A DNA stretch of 64,000 bases, taken from NCBI GenBank assembly GCA_036426205.1, contig CM071573.1, positions 39,573,771 to 39,637,770 on the forward strand, given 5' to 3'. Both the position numbers and the translations under genes were made by a program. This document shows, in pieces, positions 1 through 10,867 of the stretch. How positions within the stretch are numbered: the stretch's first letter is position 1; every line of letters starts with the position of its first letter. The notes below the pieces were generated by a model. The model was not told where the DNA came from, made no database searches, and saw nothing but the letters and a program-made list of their open reading frames with translations. The stretch comes from Ascaphus truei (taxonomy: Eukaryota > Chordata > Amphibia > Anura > Ascaphidae).

Positions 1-898
1 AAAGTACATTGTACCTAATGACACAGCAGGAAGGCACGGACCTCTTATTCCTCTAAAAGGGATCTATTACCTTTTTGAAAAATGTTCTATGCCAGCTGCT
101 TGCTTGCATGCTTTTGTCCCATTGTCATTTGAATAGAGTCTGGTTTCCTGGGTTATTAATATTTGAGTGTGCATATTCATAATTTATTATTCTTACCTCC
201 TTGTTTTGATAAACTGAAAGCAATCAGCAGACATCGGCTTATAGTAAAAATTATTTCATGTTTTCATATTTATTACTGGGGCGGTCAAGGTTTACATTGT
301 ACGTATATTGATGTCGGGGGCATGTATATTCTTTACCAGTTTGTGACGATTTAACCCATATTAACAGTAAAAGGCATCATGTTGAACGTCACAGGTATGG
401 GTCTGTATAAACGCAGGCAATCCTAGTATTTCCTATTTTTTTTTTTTTTTTTTAATTTCCCTTCCAATGCTTTTGAAAAAGACAACTACACCCTTTCTCT
501 TCTCTCCCCCCCCACCCCCCCCTACAAATAGCATTTGCTTTTGTGAACTTTTTTCACCACTTATGGATAATTTGGGGGGGAAATGTCAGGTTTGAGTTGT
601 CCTTGAAATGCTGTTTCGCTTGACCCTTGTTGGCAGTGTTGGAATCCCTGTAATGTTTGTTCCCCACTTTGCTGTAAATTTCAGCGTTGGGTTTGAATCT
701 TGGCATCTTAATGAGGGTAAACGTGTGTAAAATGTGGCTCTGACGATTATAAACTTTTCTTTGCTAATCTTGTCAAATGGTTTCACTACACTTGGTGGTT
801 ACAGGAATTACACAAGTATATTCCTCTGTGTGCTCTCCAGCAAGGCTTTATTCTTCCACTGCATACTCCTAAAAAACATGTTGGAGTCTGCTCTAGAG

Positions 899-1068
899 CA
901 GGGGTGTCAAACTCTGTGCTTAAGGACAACCAACAGGCCAGCTTCTATGGATATCCTTGCTTCAGAACAAGTGGCTCAGTCGAAGATTGAGCCACCTCTG
1001 GTCAAGCAGGGATATCCATAAAACCTAGTTTGTTTGTAGCCCTTGAGCACTGGAGTGGCCCACCCCTG
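899..1068. mobile_element. hAT-M1 palindromic MITE, copy 1
   Basis: Ends are caggggtgtcaaactc and cccacccctg, with the internal hairpin ggatatccttgcttcag ... caagcagggatatcc. A diverged copy with no clear target duplication. Confidence 0.8.
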
Positions 1069-1280
1069 GTCTGGGGGAATAAGTCACGTTTCCCAACCTT
1101 ACAAATACATTTCCCAGGATTTATTTATTTATTTATTTTTTAAACCCCTTCACTATAGACACGTCTGACATCTGATCTTTAATTCTAATATCTCCTAGGC
1201 ATGTCACATTTGATTCCCATTTTAAAGAGGCCATTTAGAAATTACCAAAGTATTTAATTATCCTGCAGGATACTTCTGAA

Positions 1281-1394
1281 GGTTAGGTTTTAAGGATATC
1301 TCTGCTTCAGCACAGGTGGCTCAGTCTTCGACTGAGTCACCTTTCTTGAAGTAGGGATATTCATAAAACCTGGTTTGTTGGTGGCCCATGAGCA
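1281..1394. mobile_element. hAT-M1 MITE, copy 2 (partial)
   Basis: Central hairpin aaggatatctctgcttcag / gaagtagggatattc and one flank (ttggtggccca) remain. The left end is missing. Confidence 0.65.
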
Positions 1395-2303
1395 CCAAGT
1401 CTAACTTATAGCAGAATTTTAGTCCATATCCTATGATTTAGTTATTTTTAAAAATCTGTGTAATATTAGATGATACCTACTGCATCTGCCTCCCTCCTCT
1501 TCTTCTCCCCCCCCCCCCCCCAACAACTCTCTATGCCATTAATTATTGTATTACACTACCTTGAGTTGCTATTGCAATTATATGGGTAGCTATTGCACTT
1601 GCTTTTTTGCTATAGGTGGCCATATTGCATGCCCTGGACAGCAGGATATTCATTGATCGATCATGGGAGAACTGAGCGATTGGCAGATTGGATAATTTCA
1701 TTGCCATAAAGGCAGGGAACTAACTTCTGCATTTATTTAAAAATACAGCCAATAAGAAATGCCCTTTTTAAAGGACTCTTACTATTAATTGTACAATAAA
1801 TGGAATTGCTAGGAGTATGAAGTTAATACTTTTTTTCCCCCACCCGAACCCCTCCCCTCCCCCCATGTGTGTGATTTTTAAACCATGTAACTTAATTATT
1901 TTATCTTGAAATGTCTATCGCCTACTGGTCTCACTCAACAGGTTTACAGTACCACCGAGGAAAGCACAAAAATTCACGTGCTCCGTCAGGCATAGTAGTG
2001 CCAAGTAATTGAATACAATATAAATGTTTATCTGCAAATCATTTATTTTTGTTCTGCACATTTCACACGTACGCGCACACACTCCCCAGTATTTTACTAT
2101 GTTGAACGCTAGTATTTTTTTGCAGTAGATTTAGATTAACCTTTGCATTAATGCTATAACCAAGAACAATATTGCCAAATTAATATTGTTCAGTAATATT
2201 TCTAATTGGCTACCATTTTAATCTCAACCTTTGCATTTCTCCTTTCAGTATAATTTCTAATTTATCATTCTATATTCACTAAAATGCAATCTGTTCCTTA
2301 AGG

Positions 2304-2463
2304 CAGGGGTTCTCAACTCCAGGCCTCAAGACCCCCTGACTGACAGGTCAGGTTTTTAGGATATCTCTGCTTCAGTCTTAGACTGAGCCACCTGTACCTG
2401 AAATAGGGGCGTCCTAAAAAACTGACCAGTTGGGGTCTTGAGGGCTGGAGTTGAGATCTGCTG
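2304..2463. mobile_element. hAT-M1 MITE, copy 3
   Basis: Ends caggggttctcaactcc and ggagttgagatctgctg. Target duplication ccttaagg / ccttaagt (7 of 8). This is the subfamily with a CCCCC patch after the ends. It sits 114 bp before a PDZD8 exon. Confidence 0.88.
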
Positions 2464-2577
2464 CCTTAAGTTCATTGTGTTGTCTGCAGATATACACGAT
2501 CACCTATTATGACACATGTTCTGGTATTCTTACATCCAAGTCCATTAATTCCGAAAAAAATTTACATTTTTTTACAG

Positions 2578-2680
2578 ACTTCTAATCTTTGGGTCCTATG
2601 ACCAAGAAACACACATTCATTGTACGCTAGAACTGAGCAGCAGTCCGTGGAAAGAAAAAACAAGAAGTTCAATCAAGACG
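2578..2680 (+). CDS. PDZD8: PDZD8 coding exon, end of SMP domain
   Basis: This is a 103-bp internal exon. It is preceded by a T-rich tract ending in acag and followed by the donor gtaaaa. Read with two bases from the previous exon, it encodes a peptide beginning LLIFGSYDQETHIHCTLELS and ending RSSIKT. From memory this closely matches human PDZD8 at the end of the SMP (synaptotagmin-like mitochondrial lipid-binding) domain, just before the PDZ domain. The phase is 2 in and 0 out, and joins in frame to the exon at 40616. PDZD8 is an ER-anchored protein that moves lipids at ER contacts with mitochondria and late endosomes (known for the family). It is probably the third of five coding exons by comparison with human. 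The first two exons lie left of the window. Confidence 0.93.
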
Positions 2681-3305
2681 GTAAAAACACTCGGCATATA
2701 CAGTTTTGTGCCTGTCTGCCTGGAAATATAGTTACTGTACTCTTTGCCTTGTCATCTTGCAAACCTTATGATGCTAATGCAGCCTTGTAAACAAACACTG
2801 TGTGTTCCACAGTTATTAGTCTTTTGTCATGTTGCAGTCTGTATTTTCATTCCTTCTAAAAAAAAATGCTTGCCGCTTACTATCTGTAAAATAGAAATTT
2901 GGTTACATTTGTACAAATCATAAAGGGAAGCAAACATAATTTTAGATTGTTTGGTGGGCCTGCTGCCTTGAGATGCAACGGTAACAAACTGCAAAGTAAA
3001 GCCTAAAAGTCTGAACAATTCACTCGCTAGTGTTGTGCTAATTCTACACGCTAGTTGGGCTCCTTCATGCATTAGGTGCAATATTGAAATTGGTCTTAAA
3101 TATTCTGTACCTTTTGCACAGATAAAACAGCAGATGGCGACAGAGCCTTAGAAAGTTGACTTAGTTCTGAAACAATCAAAGGTTCTCAATGTTTTCGCCA
3201 TCACTGCACTTGGATTGTAATTTTTTTTGTTATACCACTAGAAGTACAATGCTTTGTATCAGTGGGTTTCTGTATGAGGAAAGGCATATCAAAAATACTG
3301 AATCT

Positions 3306-3345
3306 AAACCCTTGTATGTATGTCTTTATTTATATAGCGATATGA
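3306..3345 (-). repeat. Short L2-like SINE tail fragment
   Basis: tatgtctttatttatatagc matches the end of the elements at 3651 and 28800 in reverse orientation. Confidence 0.4.
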
Positions 3346-3448
3346 CAAGGAGTAAATGCTGCACACCATAATATAATAAAGAGATTGATACAGTTACCGG
3401 TGCTTCATCAATGCATGAACGGCTGCGTCCAATCCGCGGCATACAAGA

Positions 3449-3649
3449 AGGATAGAAGATGGGGCACACGGATTTCAAAAAAATAAATAATTTATTAAAG
3501 TATACACAACGTTTCGACCTAATAGGTCTTTGTCAAGTGAAAAAAAGCCACTTTTTTGCACTCGACAAAGACCTATTAGGTCGAAACGTTGTGTATGCTT
3601 TAATAAATTATTTATTTTTTTGAAATCCGTGTGCCCCATCTTCTATCCT
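3449..3649. repeat. Perfect-looking palindrome with paired hammerhead-like cores
   Basis: Two arms of about 95 bp are near-perfect reverse complements around a short loop at about 3540-3560. Each arm carries, in opposite orientation, gacaaagacctattaggtcg followed by aaac. That is a GACAA-type box, a 6-bp stem closed by a tiny loop, then GAAAC, the order of a hammerhead ribozyme core (CUGANGA, stem II, GAAA). This kind of core is known in Penelope-like element terminal repeats. The first box base is changed, so activity is doubtful. Confidence 0.7.
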
Positions 3650-3650
3650 C

Positions 3651-4130
3651 TTATGTATATAGCGCCATTAATGTACATATCGCTTCACAGCAGTAATACA
3701 CGTGACAATCATATAAATAACACATAATGGGAAGAATTGCTTCAGACATAAAAAGAACATTTAGGACAAGGAGTCCCTGCTCCGGCGCGCTTACAGTCTA
3801 ATTGATGGGTAGGAAGAACGTACAGAGACAGTAGGAGGGTGTTCTGGTAAGTGCATCTGCAAGGGGCCAAGGCTTATGTATCCGGTGTATAGTATTGGCC
3901 GCGGAGCTACTCATATGCTTCGTTAACCAAGTGTGTTTCAAGGTGGGTCTTAAAGGTGGATAGAGAGGGTGCTAGTTGGATATTGAGGGGAAGGGCATTC
4001 CGGGGGTGTGGGGCAGTCCGTGTGAGAGGTTTAAGGCGGGAGAGGGCTTTAGATACAAAATGGGTAGAAAGAAGACATCCTAGAGCAGAACGCGAGAGCC
4101 GGGATGGTGTATAGCGAGTTCTAGAAATGC
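3651..4130 (-). mobile_element. Retroelement with SINE/L2-like 3' tail
   Basis: On the minus strand this ends in ttaatggcgctatatacata and contains attagactgtaagcgcgcc, the same tail as the copy at 28800-29030. The upstream part (3850-4130) is unclassified and carries no ORF. Confidence 0.5.
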
Positions 4131-4651
4131 CACTGTGCTTGTGGGAGCAGAATTTTTAAAGCTTTGGGGACCGCCGCTAAAATCTCCAGGAACCACAGTT
4201 TGCGAAGCCCTGGGCTAACCATGTTCCAGATATATTGAGTTATCACAAAACTCAAAGCTATTACATGGGCCAAAATGACTATGGCATTGAAAATGAGAAC
4301 ACCTTCCATAAAATGTAACTGATACGCTACAATTGATATCTTCTGACAGACCAGGAGACTGCTGACACGAAGAATACAATTTTACTGCACTATAGAAAAT
4401 GTGAAAACTATGTATATGAAAATTGCGCTCAGGATCACATCCTGAATCGACGTACTGTGTGTGGTGCTGAGGTTAATATTTATTTAATATGTAACTTAAT
4501 ATTCGGCTTTCATTGCTCCAATTAGTAGAAACTTTACAATTTTTGCTTCTATTGTCTTCTATTATATCTGCACCCCCTACATGCACCTTTAAAACACCAT
4601 AGGGGGTGAATCTCTGCTCAGTTGAAATGAGGGAGACTCTTTACTGGGTGT

Positions 4652-4830
4652 TGGCAGCAGCCAAATCGAGACCTCAAGGACTACCAACACGTCTGGTTTT
4701 AAGGATATCCCTGCTTCAGCCAAGGTAGCTATCATGATGACTGAGCCACTGATTAAGCCACCTGTGCTGAAGCATGGATATCCTGAAAACCTTACCTGTT
4801 TGTGGCTGAGGACTGGAAATGGCCACTTCT
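4652..4830. mobile_element. hAT-M1 MITE, copy 4
   Basis: Hairpin aaggatatccctgcttcag / ctgaagcatggatatcc. The ends are eroded and no target duplication is visible. Confidence 0.75.
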
Positions 4831-5199
4831 AGGCTAGTTGGACTGGTGAGGAAAAACAAACAAAAAAAATCAAAGGAGGATCTGTAGCATAGTTAGTGTG
4901 TAAGGATATTATTGATTTGAATAACTGATTAGCAAAGATAGTGGCTAAATGTATATAAGATGAAAATAGCAATACATTCAAGATCTTGTGGTCAAAAAAC
5001 AAAATCCTGTATTAAGCTTCCTTGGGTTGCTATAGCAACCATTTACAAAGGCACAGCCCTACCTCTTGAAATAGGCGGCCATAGTGTGATCCCGGGGTGG
5101 CGGGTTCTCTGCCGATTTGGGTAATTACATGTCCTTAAGCTAATCAACTGCTGCATCTATACCCCAAAAAATATATATACATACAATCTGTATTGTTAC

Positions 5200-5450
5200 T
5201 TTAAGAGGGTGATGGATGCGGTGATACAGGAGGGCCCCAGTCATACGGCGGGACCCGGCAGAAAGCGGAACCAGCGATTTTTCGTTATGTGCGCAGACTG
5301 GCAATGCGCCGTCCTACGCATGCGCAACAAAGGCAAAAAAAAACCATTCGGCGCATGCGCGACCCCGGACCGGCATGTTCTGCGCATGTGCAGACATGAC
5401 GGCCCCCTTCTCGGTTCCGGCAGGGCGCCGAGAAGCGGGGCCTTGCTGTA
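5200..5450. repeat. GC-rich island-like segment
   Basis: A CpG-rich block in an AT-rich intron with several gcgcatgcgc-type palindromes (tacgcatgcgcaac, ggcgcatgcgcgacc, tgcgcatgtgcag). It could be a decayed GC-rich MITE or a small CpG island. The 94-residue reading frame across it has no recognisable domain. Confidence 0.4.
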
Positions 5451-5814
5451 TCTTCTTGCTATCTTGTTATTTGTCTATACTTTATTAAAGTGAATGTCTG
5501 CATTTACTCCTATTCTTGCGAAACAGTAACTTGAATGATTTTAAAATAAACGTTGCTTAAAGTGGCCCTGTTCCTGCATAGCTCCTCATGCAGCCACCTT
5601 TCAGCAACAGATGGAAGAAATAAAATTGCAAATAAAGGTGAAAAATAGTCATTTTGAAAAAATTGTGCATCGGGGCATAAAATGTTAAAATCTGAAGAAC
5701 CCTATAATCAGTTCCATGCGGCTTCTGGTTGTACCCTATATCTTTTTACCCCACTATCTGTTCTCTCTCTCTTTCTCTTTTTTTCTTTTTCTCTTATATA
5801 CATATTTGCGCGCA

Positions 5815-5990
5815 CCAAGTCTAAGGCCAATAGGAAGCTTCAACGTCATCACTTGTGGCTTCCTATTGGATGGCCATTTAAATCCCTTTAGAAACCAGGA
5901 AGTATAGCAAGAACCATGAGGGGGCCCATGAGCTGAAAATGTCACACATCCGCTCTGGGGGACCCCTCAGGAACCAACCCTGTAAGAGAA
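5815..5990. repeat. Dispersed GC-rich repeat, copy A
   Basis: Shares cttcctattgg and a gagctgaaaat block followed by a gggacccc patch with segments at 17830, 29040 and 37760. Class unknown. Confidence 0.4.
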
Positions 5991-6916
5991 ATGGGGGCTT
6001 GGTCCTTTTAACTCATTACACACAAATATATATTCATAATATTTAAATGTTTGTTCAGGGTAACTGGTAAAATTGCACTCGCTTTAGCAAAGAGAAATTC
6101 TAATGTAGTTTTTTTTTGCCTCATATTTTTTTTTTTAAGTCATTTTTTTAATATGTTTGCTATGATAAGAACTGATGCTCCTTTCATGCCTTATGACGAA
6201 CATTGCTTTGACACGGATCTCAGCCTATTATTTGTAGGATATTAAAAAGTGTCATTGATCTTGAAAAATGAGGCTGCTCTTTATTAAATGTCTACAGTAT
6301 TACTGAAATGCCACTTAATTGAGAGCGAGACACTTCTGTATGGTATGTTTCAGTAGGTCTTCTAAAAGTTCACATTTTCTATCCTCGAGGGAAAGAAAAT
6401 GCCGTTCATGATGTATTTAAAGGTTTACTAGGGATATTTCTAGTATTCTGTTTTCACAAGTTGGCTTTAAAGCAATATTTATAGAGGCACATAACCGATA
6501 AAACCGCAAACTGTGTTCTGTCAAATATCTGCATAGTATTCAGTCAGAATTGGCAAACGTGCGCACCGCTCCTCCCATACTGCACACCTTAAACAACTTT
6601 AATGATCAATTGGTTTTACCCTTTTCCATATCTTGTGTAGACTTTTTGATCCTGTTAAAAGGGTATTCGTTGAAATTATTATTTATTTATTTTTTAAATT
6701 AAATAAACTGTGCCCTCTTCCCTGATGGTAGGGCCAATGCAATTTCTGCGCTTTACAAAGGGGAGAGTGGCATGGGTATGGCATTTTGTGCCAAGATGAT
6801 GGGCAAATTGCTTATCCTCACCTGATTGTAATATTTCATTTTTACATTAATGTACCTTTCAAATGCTCATTGTTTCCTTCTGCCTAATACAACGATTTTT
6901 GTCTCTGTTTTAAATC

Positions 6917-7044
6917 AGAGGTGGCCAACTCCAGTCCTCAAGAGCTACCAACAGGTCAAGTTTTCAAGAGGCAGAGGTGGCTCAGTCATTGAAGCAGGGA
7001 TATCCTGAAAACCTGAACTTGTGGACTGGAGTTGGCCACTCTTG
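6917..7044. mobile_element. hAT-M1 MITE, copy 5
   Basis: Ends agaggtggccaactccagtc and actggagttggccactcttg. The left half of the central hairpin is deleted. It abuts the hAT-M2 copy that starts at 7053. Confidence 0.8.
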
Positions 7045-7052
7045 TTCTAACT

Positions 7053-7299
7053 CGGGGGTGCACAAACTATTAAATGAATGCCCCTCTTGCCTTCTGCCCC
7101 CCCCCCCCCCCCGTACTCGCACCCCCTCACATCTTTTGTCTGACATCACATGGCATCAGCCGCGTCATAGCCTTCAGAAGCCTCACGCGATGCCCCGGCA
7201 TTTAATTAAAATGCCATGGGGAAGAGTGTGAGACCTCTGCAACCGCCCGCGCCCCCACCCCCAGAAAAATCTCCCGCCCCCCCAGTTTGCGCACCGTTG
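7053..7299. mobile_element. hAT-M2 MITE, copy 1
   Basis: Ends gggggtgcacaaact and agtttgcgcaccgttg. Flanks ttctaact / ttctaaac (6 of 8). The internal cggcatttaattaaaatgcc matches the copy at 38388. It contains a run of C. Confidence 0.75.
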
Positions 7300-8188
7300 T
7301 TCTAAACTATATATGCGACCTCTAGTGATGCATATTTGGGTAGCAATTTATTTCTTGTAATTTGTCTGCATCATGTCAGGATTGTCCACTAGATGTCCCT
7401 CCATCACTATTTTATTTTCCTGCCTAAACCACTGTATTTCTCTTTTTCCATTGGCAGAGCTTCCTGTGCTCAAATATAATGGGTGGGGCCTCAGTGTTTA
7501 TGGAACTCCATGATCTTTGTACTGCTTACTTAATTAGAAGGGCCAGTGTATCTTCAACACAGCATGGATGGATTGTCCACACCTACGCCGTTTTGTGAAT
7601 TGGTTGCGTACGAAGACTTGCATATTGAACAGTTTGACATTTAAGTATTTAATCCAGGAGAAAAGCAAATAATCTGATCAAAGCAAACACTGCTTTTTAC
7701 TGAAAATGTCCCTTTTTAGAAACATTTTAAAGATTGCAGAGTTTGTTAATGTCAGTAAATGTCCCGGGGGACCGTTCCAAGACTTTTTCTGTGATATGTT
7801 GCTTTTGATCACTTTTTTTTTTCTAAATCAGATCCCTTATTGCAAGTGTGGCTTTGCACATAATTTTTTTTTTAACTTTATTTTTTTTAAATAAAAATAG
7901 TCCACATAAATGGGAAAGATGTAAAGAGGGGGAAAACAACCATTTTGGATCAAATGTCTTACAAACAGTCACATTACATATCATAAAACATTTGGTAAAC
8001 ACCATATGTTACGTTCCGCACCCCTATCCAGGATCCCAGACACTATCCTACTTCCTAGTGGTATGATTCATAACTGAGGGAAGTTTCTCCATTTAATTGG
8101 ACGTCATTGACCCTTCTAATAACCTCTCTTCTGGAGGGCGGGAGTGTCTTTTTCCACGCCGCTGCTACAGCGCAGCTAGCCACTTTTA

Positions 8189-8359
8189 GGCTATGCTTAT
8201 AGTGACGGCGACGCGACGGTCGCTGGAAAATCAAATAGAGATGACTTTCAGCGAACGCAACCAATCCATCGCTCCGTCGCGTCGTGCTTACTATAAGTGC
8301 ACGCGACGCCGGCAATGCATTTGTTTTTACGCGAAGTCGCCGGCACTATACGCGCAGCC
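8189..8359. mobile_element. Harbinger-like MITE, copy 1 (inside LINE)
   Basis: Imperfect terminal inverted repeats ggctatgcttatagtg and cactatacgcgcagcc, flanked by TTA on both sides (8186-8188, 8360-8362). A 3-bp TWA duplication is typical of PIF/Harbinger elements. CpG-rich interior, no ORF. Confidence 0.75.
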
Positions 8360-10619
8360 TTAGAATATGCAAGATCAATTTTTGTGTGTGATTCACATCT
8401 TCCATGGGTTTAGCCAGAATAATCAGGATTGGATCTAGAGGGACTTTGATGTCCGTCAAATCTTTTTAGTTTCAAAACTGTCCTCCAGTACGTCTGATTT
8501 TACTGTACAATACCACCAGATGTGTCTCCTATTTGTCCACAACCCCTCCGTCTATCCGAGGTCCCCAGGAACATCTGCTTTAATCTTTTAGGGGTCTAAT
8601 GCTAACGCAACAATTTTATATATATTCTGTTATGTTACCGTACATATATTTATATATTTTTTTTTACCTGCATTCTCCCAAATGTCTTCCCAGTCCTCCC
8701 TTGTTTCAGTCTGGAAATCTGGAGCGCACTGGTCCATATATTTATGGTTTGGGCTATCTTCTTTTGTTTTTGTTTTTTTTTATTTATTTTTTTTAGGGTT
8801 AGCCCCTGGTACAAACCCATTTGATATTTTTTTTTGTTTGACCTAAATCTTCAAATCGTGTATATCTAGGAAATTCCTCATCATAGAAGCCCCGACATGG
8901 TGTCGGACCTGTATATACCTAAACAGCTCAATTTGGGGCAGACCATACTTTCTCATCAATTCTCGAAAGACATTAGCTTGTCTTTATCTAACTAATCTCC
9001 TACCTCCAGTATTTCTCTGTCTCAACTTCAAAACCCTACCCCTGAAAACCTTGGGTAAACCCTAGATTACCGAAAAGGGGTGCAAGGCTAGAAAGGGTCG
9101 ACATCACCTTATACTTCTTTTTAACCATCTGCCAAATTTTCAAAGTAAATCAAATTGCTATCTCCCGGGCCACATCCCAGAACTTGATCATAATAAAGGA
9201 TGTCCAACCAGGCTTTTTAGCGAGCTCTCCAGATCCACCCAGGCATACACTCCTCTCAAGGAGTGCCAGTAAACCATTTGTTTCATATGGGAGGCTATAT
9301 AATTTAAAATATTTGGAACTACCATACCACCTCCTTCCTTGGCATCCAACATAATTGACCTAGCTATCCTCAGTTGTTTTCAAATAAACTGCATTATTAG
9401 ATTCTGAATTTCTTTTATATTTGAGTGCGGAGCAGATATTTGTAATGTCTGAAAGTAGTACAAAAGTCTAGGGAAAATACTGTGTTCATCTTAACTGTAA
9501 TACGCCCTATCCAGGAAATACAATGAGAATTCCAGGCTTGTAGATCTTTAATTTTTACGACTAGGTCAGGGTAATTATATTTATATAATTATAATCTCTA
9601 GTAAAATAGATCCCTGGGTATTTCAAATGGGTCTTTTTCCATTTATAATCAAAGTGCCGTTTAAGCAACTCAACCTCCTTTTCAGTTAACGTAAAATTTT
9701 AAAGCTTCTGATTTTCCAATATTTACTTTATACCCAGATAGCTCACCAAACCCCGGAGGGTGGACTGTAGATTCGGAAGAGATGTTGGATATAGTAAGAA
9801 TATTATCTGCAAACAGCAATATTTTATAGCACATCTTTTATTTTAATCCCTTGTATATTTGGGGAGGCTCTGATAGTTGCCGCGAGAAGCTCGATTGTCA
9901 GAGCGAAAAGAAGGGGAGAAAGTGTGCACCCCTGCCTAGTCCCATTTTTATTTATCGGTTCCCCTCCCGTAATCTTCAGGGTGACTGTTGGCGACTGATA
10001 TGAGAAGGCGAACTCCCTGTAAGGAAAATCCAAATGCCGTGTGTGTTCTAGGAAGTCCCACCTTATCCTATCGAACGCTTTCTCCACATCTAGACTCGGC
10101 AGCATAGCTTTCAGTTAAGACTTGTCTGGTCAATAACATTTAATACATTTTTCTTGTTGTCTGACGCATGCCTTTCACTCACATCCCACCTGATCATAGC
10201 GAATTAGTCTTGGGAACATTGGATTCCATCTGTTGGCTAAAATTTTGCTATATTTCACATCCATATTTAGCAGTGAGATTGGCCTGTAGCAACCACAAGA
10301 TAAACGTTTGTTTGCCACTTTAAGGATCACCGTTATATTGGCCTTTGTTTTCCGCTGAGAAAATCATTAATTAGATCCAACAGACAAGGCCCTAAAATTC
10401 CTACAACATTTTTATATTACAGATTTGAAAAACTATCTGGGCCTGGTGCCTTCGATGGTTTCAAAGAGCCAACAGCTCTCCTCAGTTCTGCCCGAGCTAA
10501 TATTTTAAACGCAAAAAATATGATCTTCCCCCTTCATTTTGGGAGGGCACAATTTCTCAAATAATCCTCAATCTGGGTCAAGCATGGAACTTTAGCATTC
10601 GGAGTTAAATTGTCTAGAT

Positions 10620-10867
10620 CAGGGGAGCGCAATCTTTATTAATTTTTTTTTTTTCCCCTGCGTGCCTTACCCCCACCTTGGTGTCTGGGCAACGTTATCA
10701 CGTCGCCATAGCAACTCGTCACGACCCCGCAGCGTCATTTAATGTCGCGGTGCCATGGCGACGTGTCTCCAGATGCCGGCTGAACCAAGGTAAGTGAGGA
10801 GGTTTACAGAGGCCTTCGCCACTTCCCCGACATTTCATTAAAGTGTCCCCCAGTTTGCTCACCCCTG
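10620..10867. mobile_element. hAT-M2 MITE, copy 2 (inside LINE ORF2)
   Basis: Starts caggggagcgcaatc and ends agtttgctcacccctg. Exact 8-bp target duplication gtctagat at 10612-10619 and 10868-10875. It interrupts the LINE, so it is younger. Confidence 0.9.

Noticed and set aside
5209..5493. 94-residue frame in the GC-rich block
   Set aside because: Low stop frequency is explained by GC content. No recognisable motif.
8599..8796. Small hydrophobic frames in T-rich DNA, here and at 7706-7894
   Set aside because: Artefacts of poly-T within the LINE remnant; no conserved protein features.
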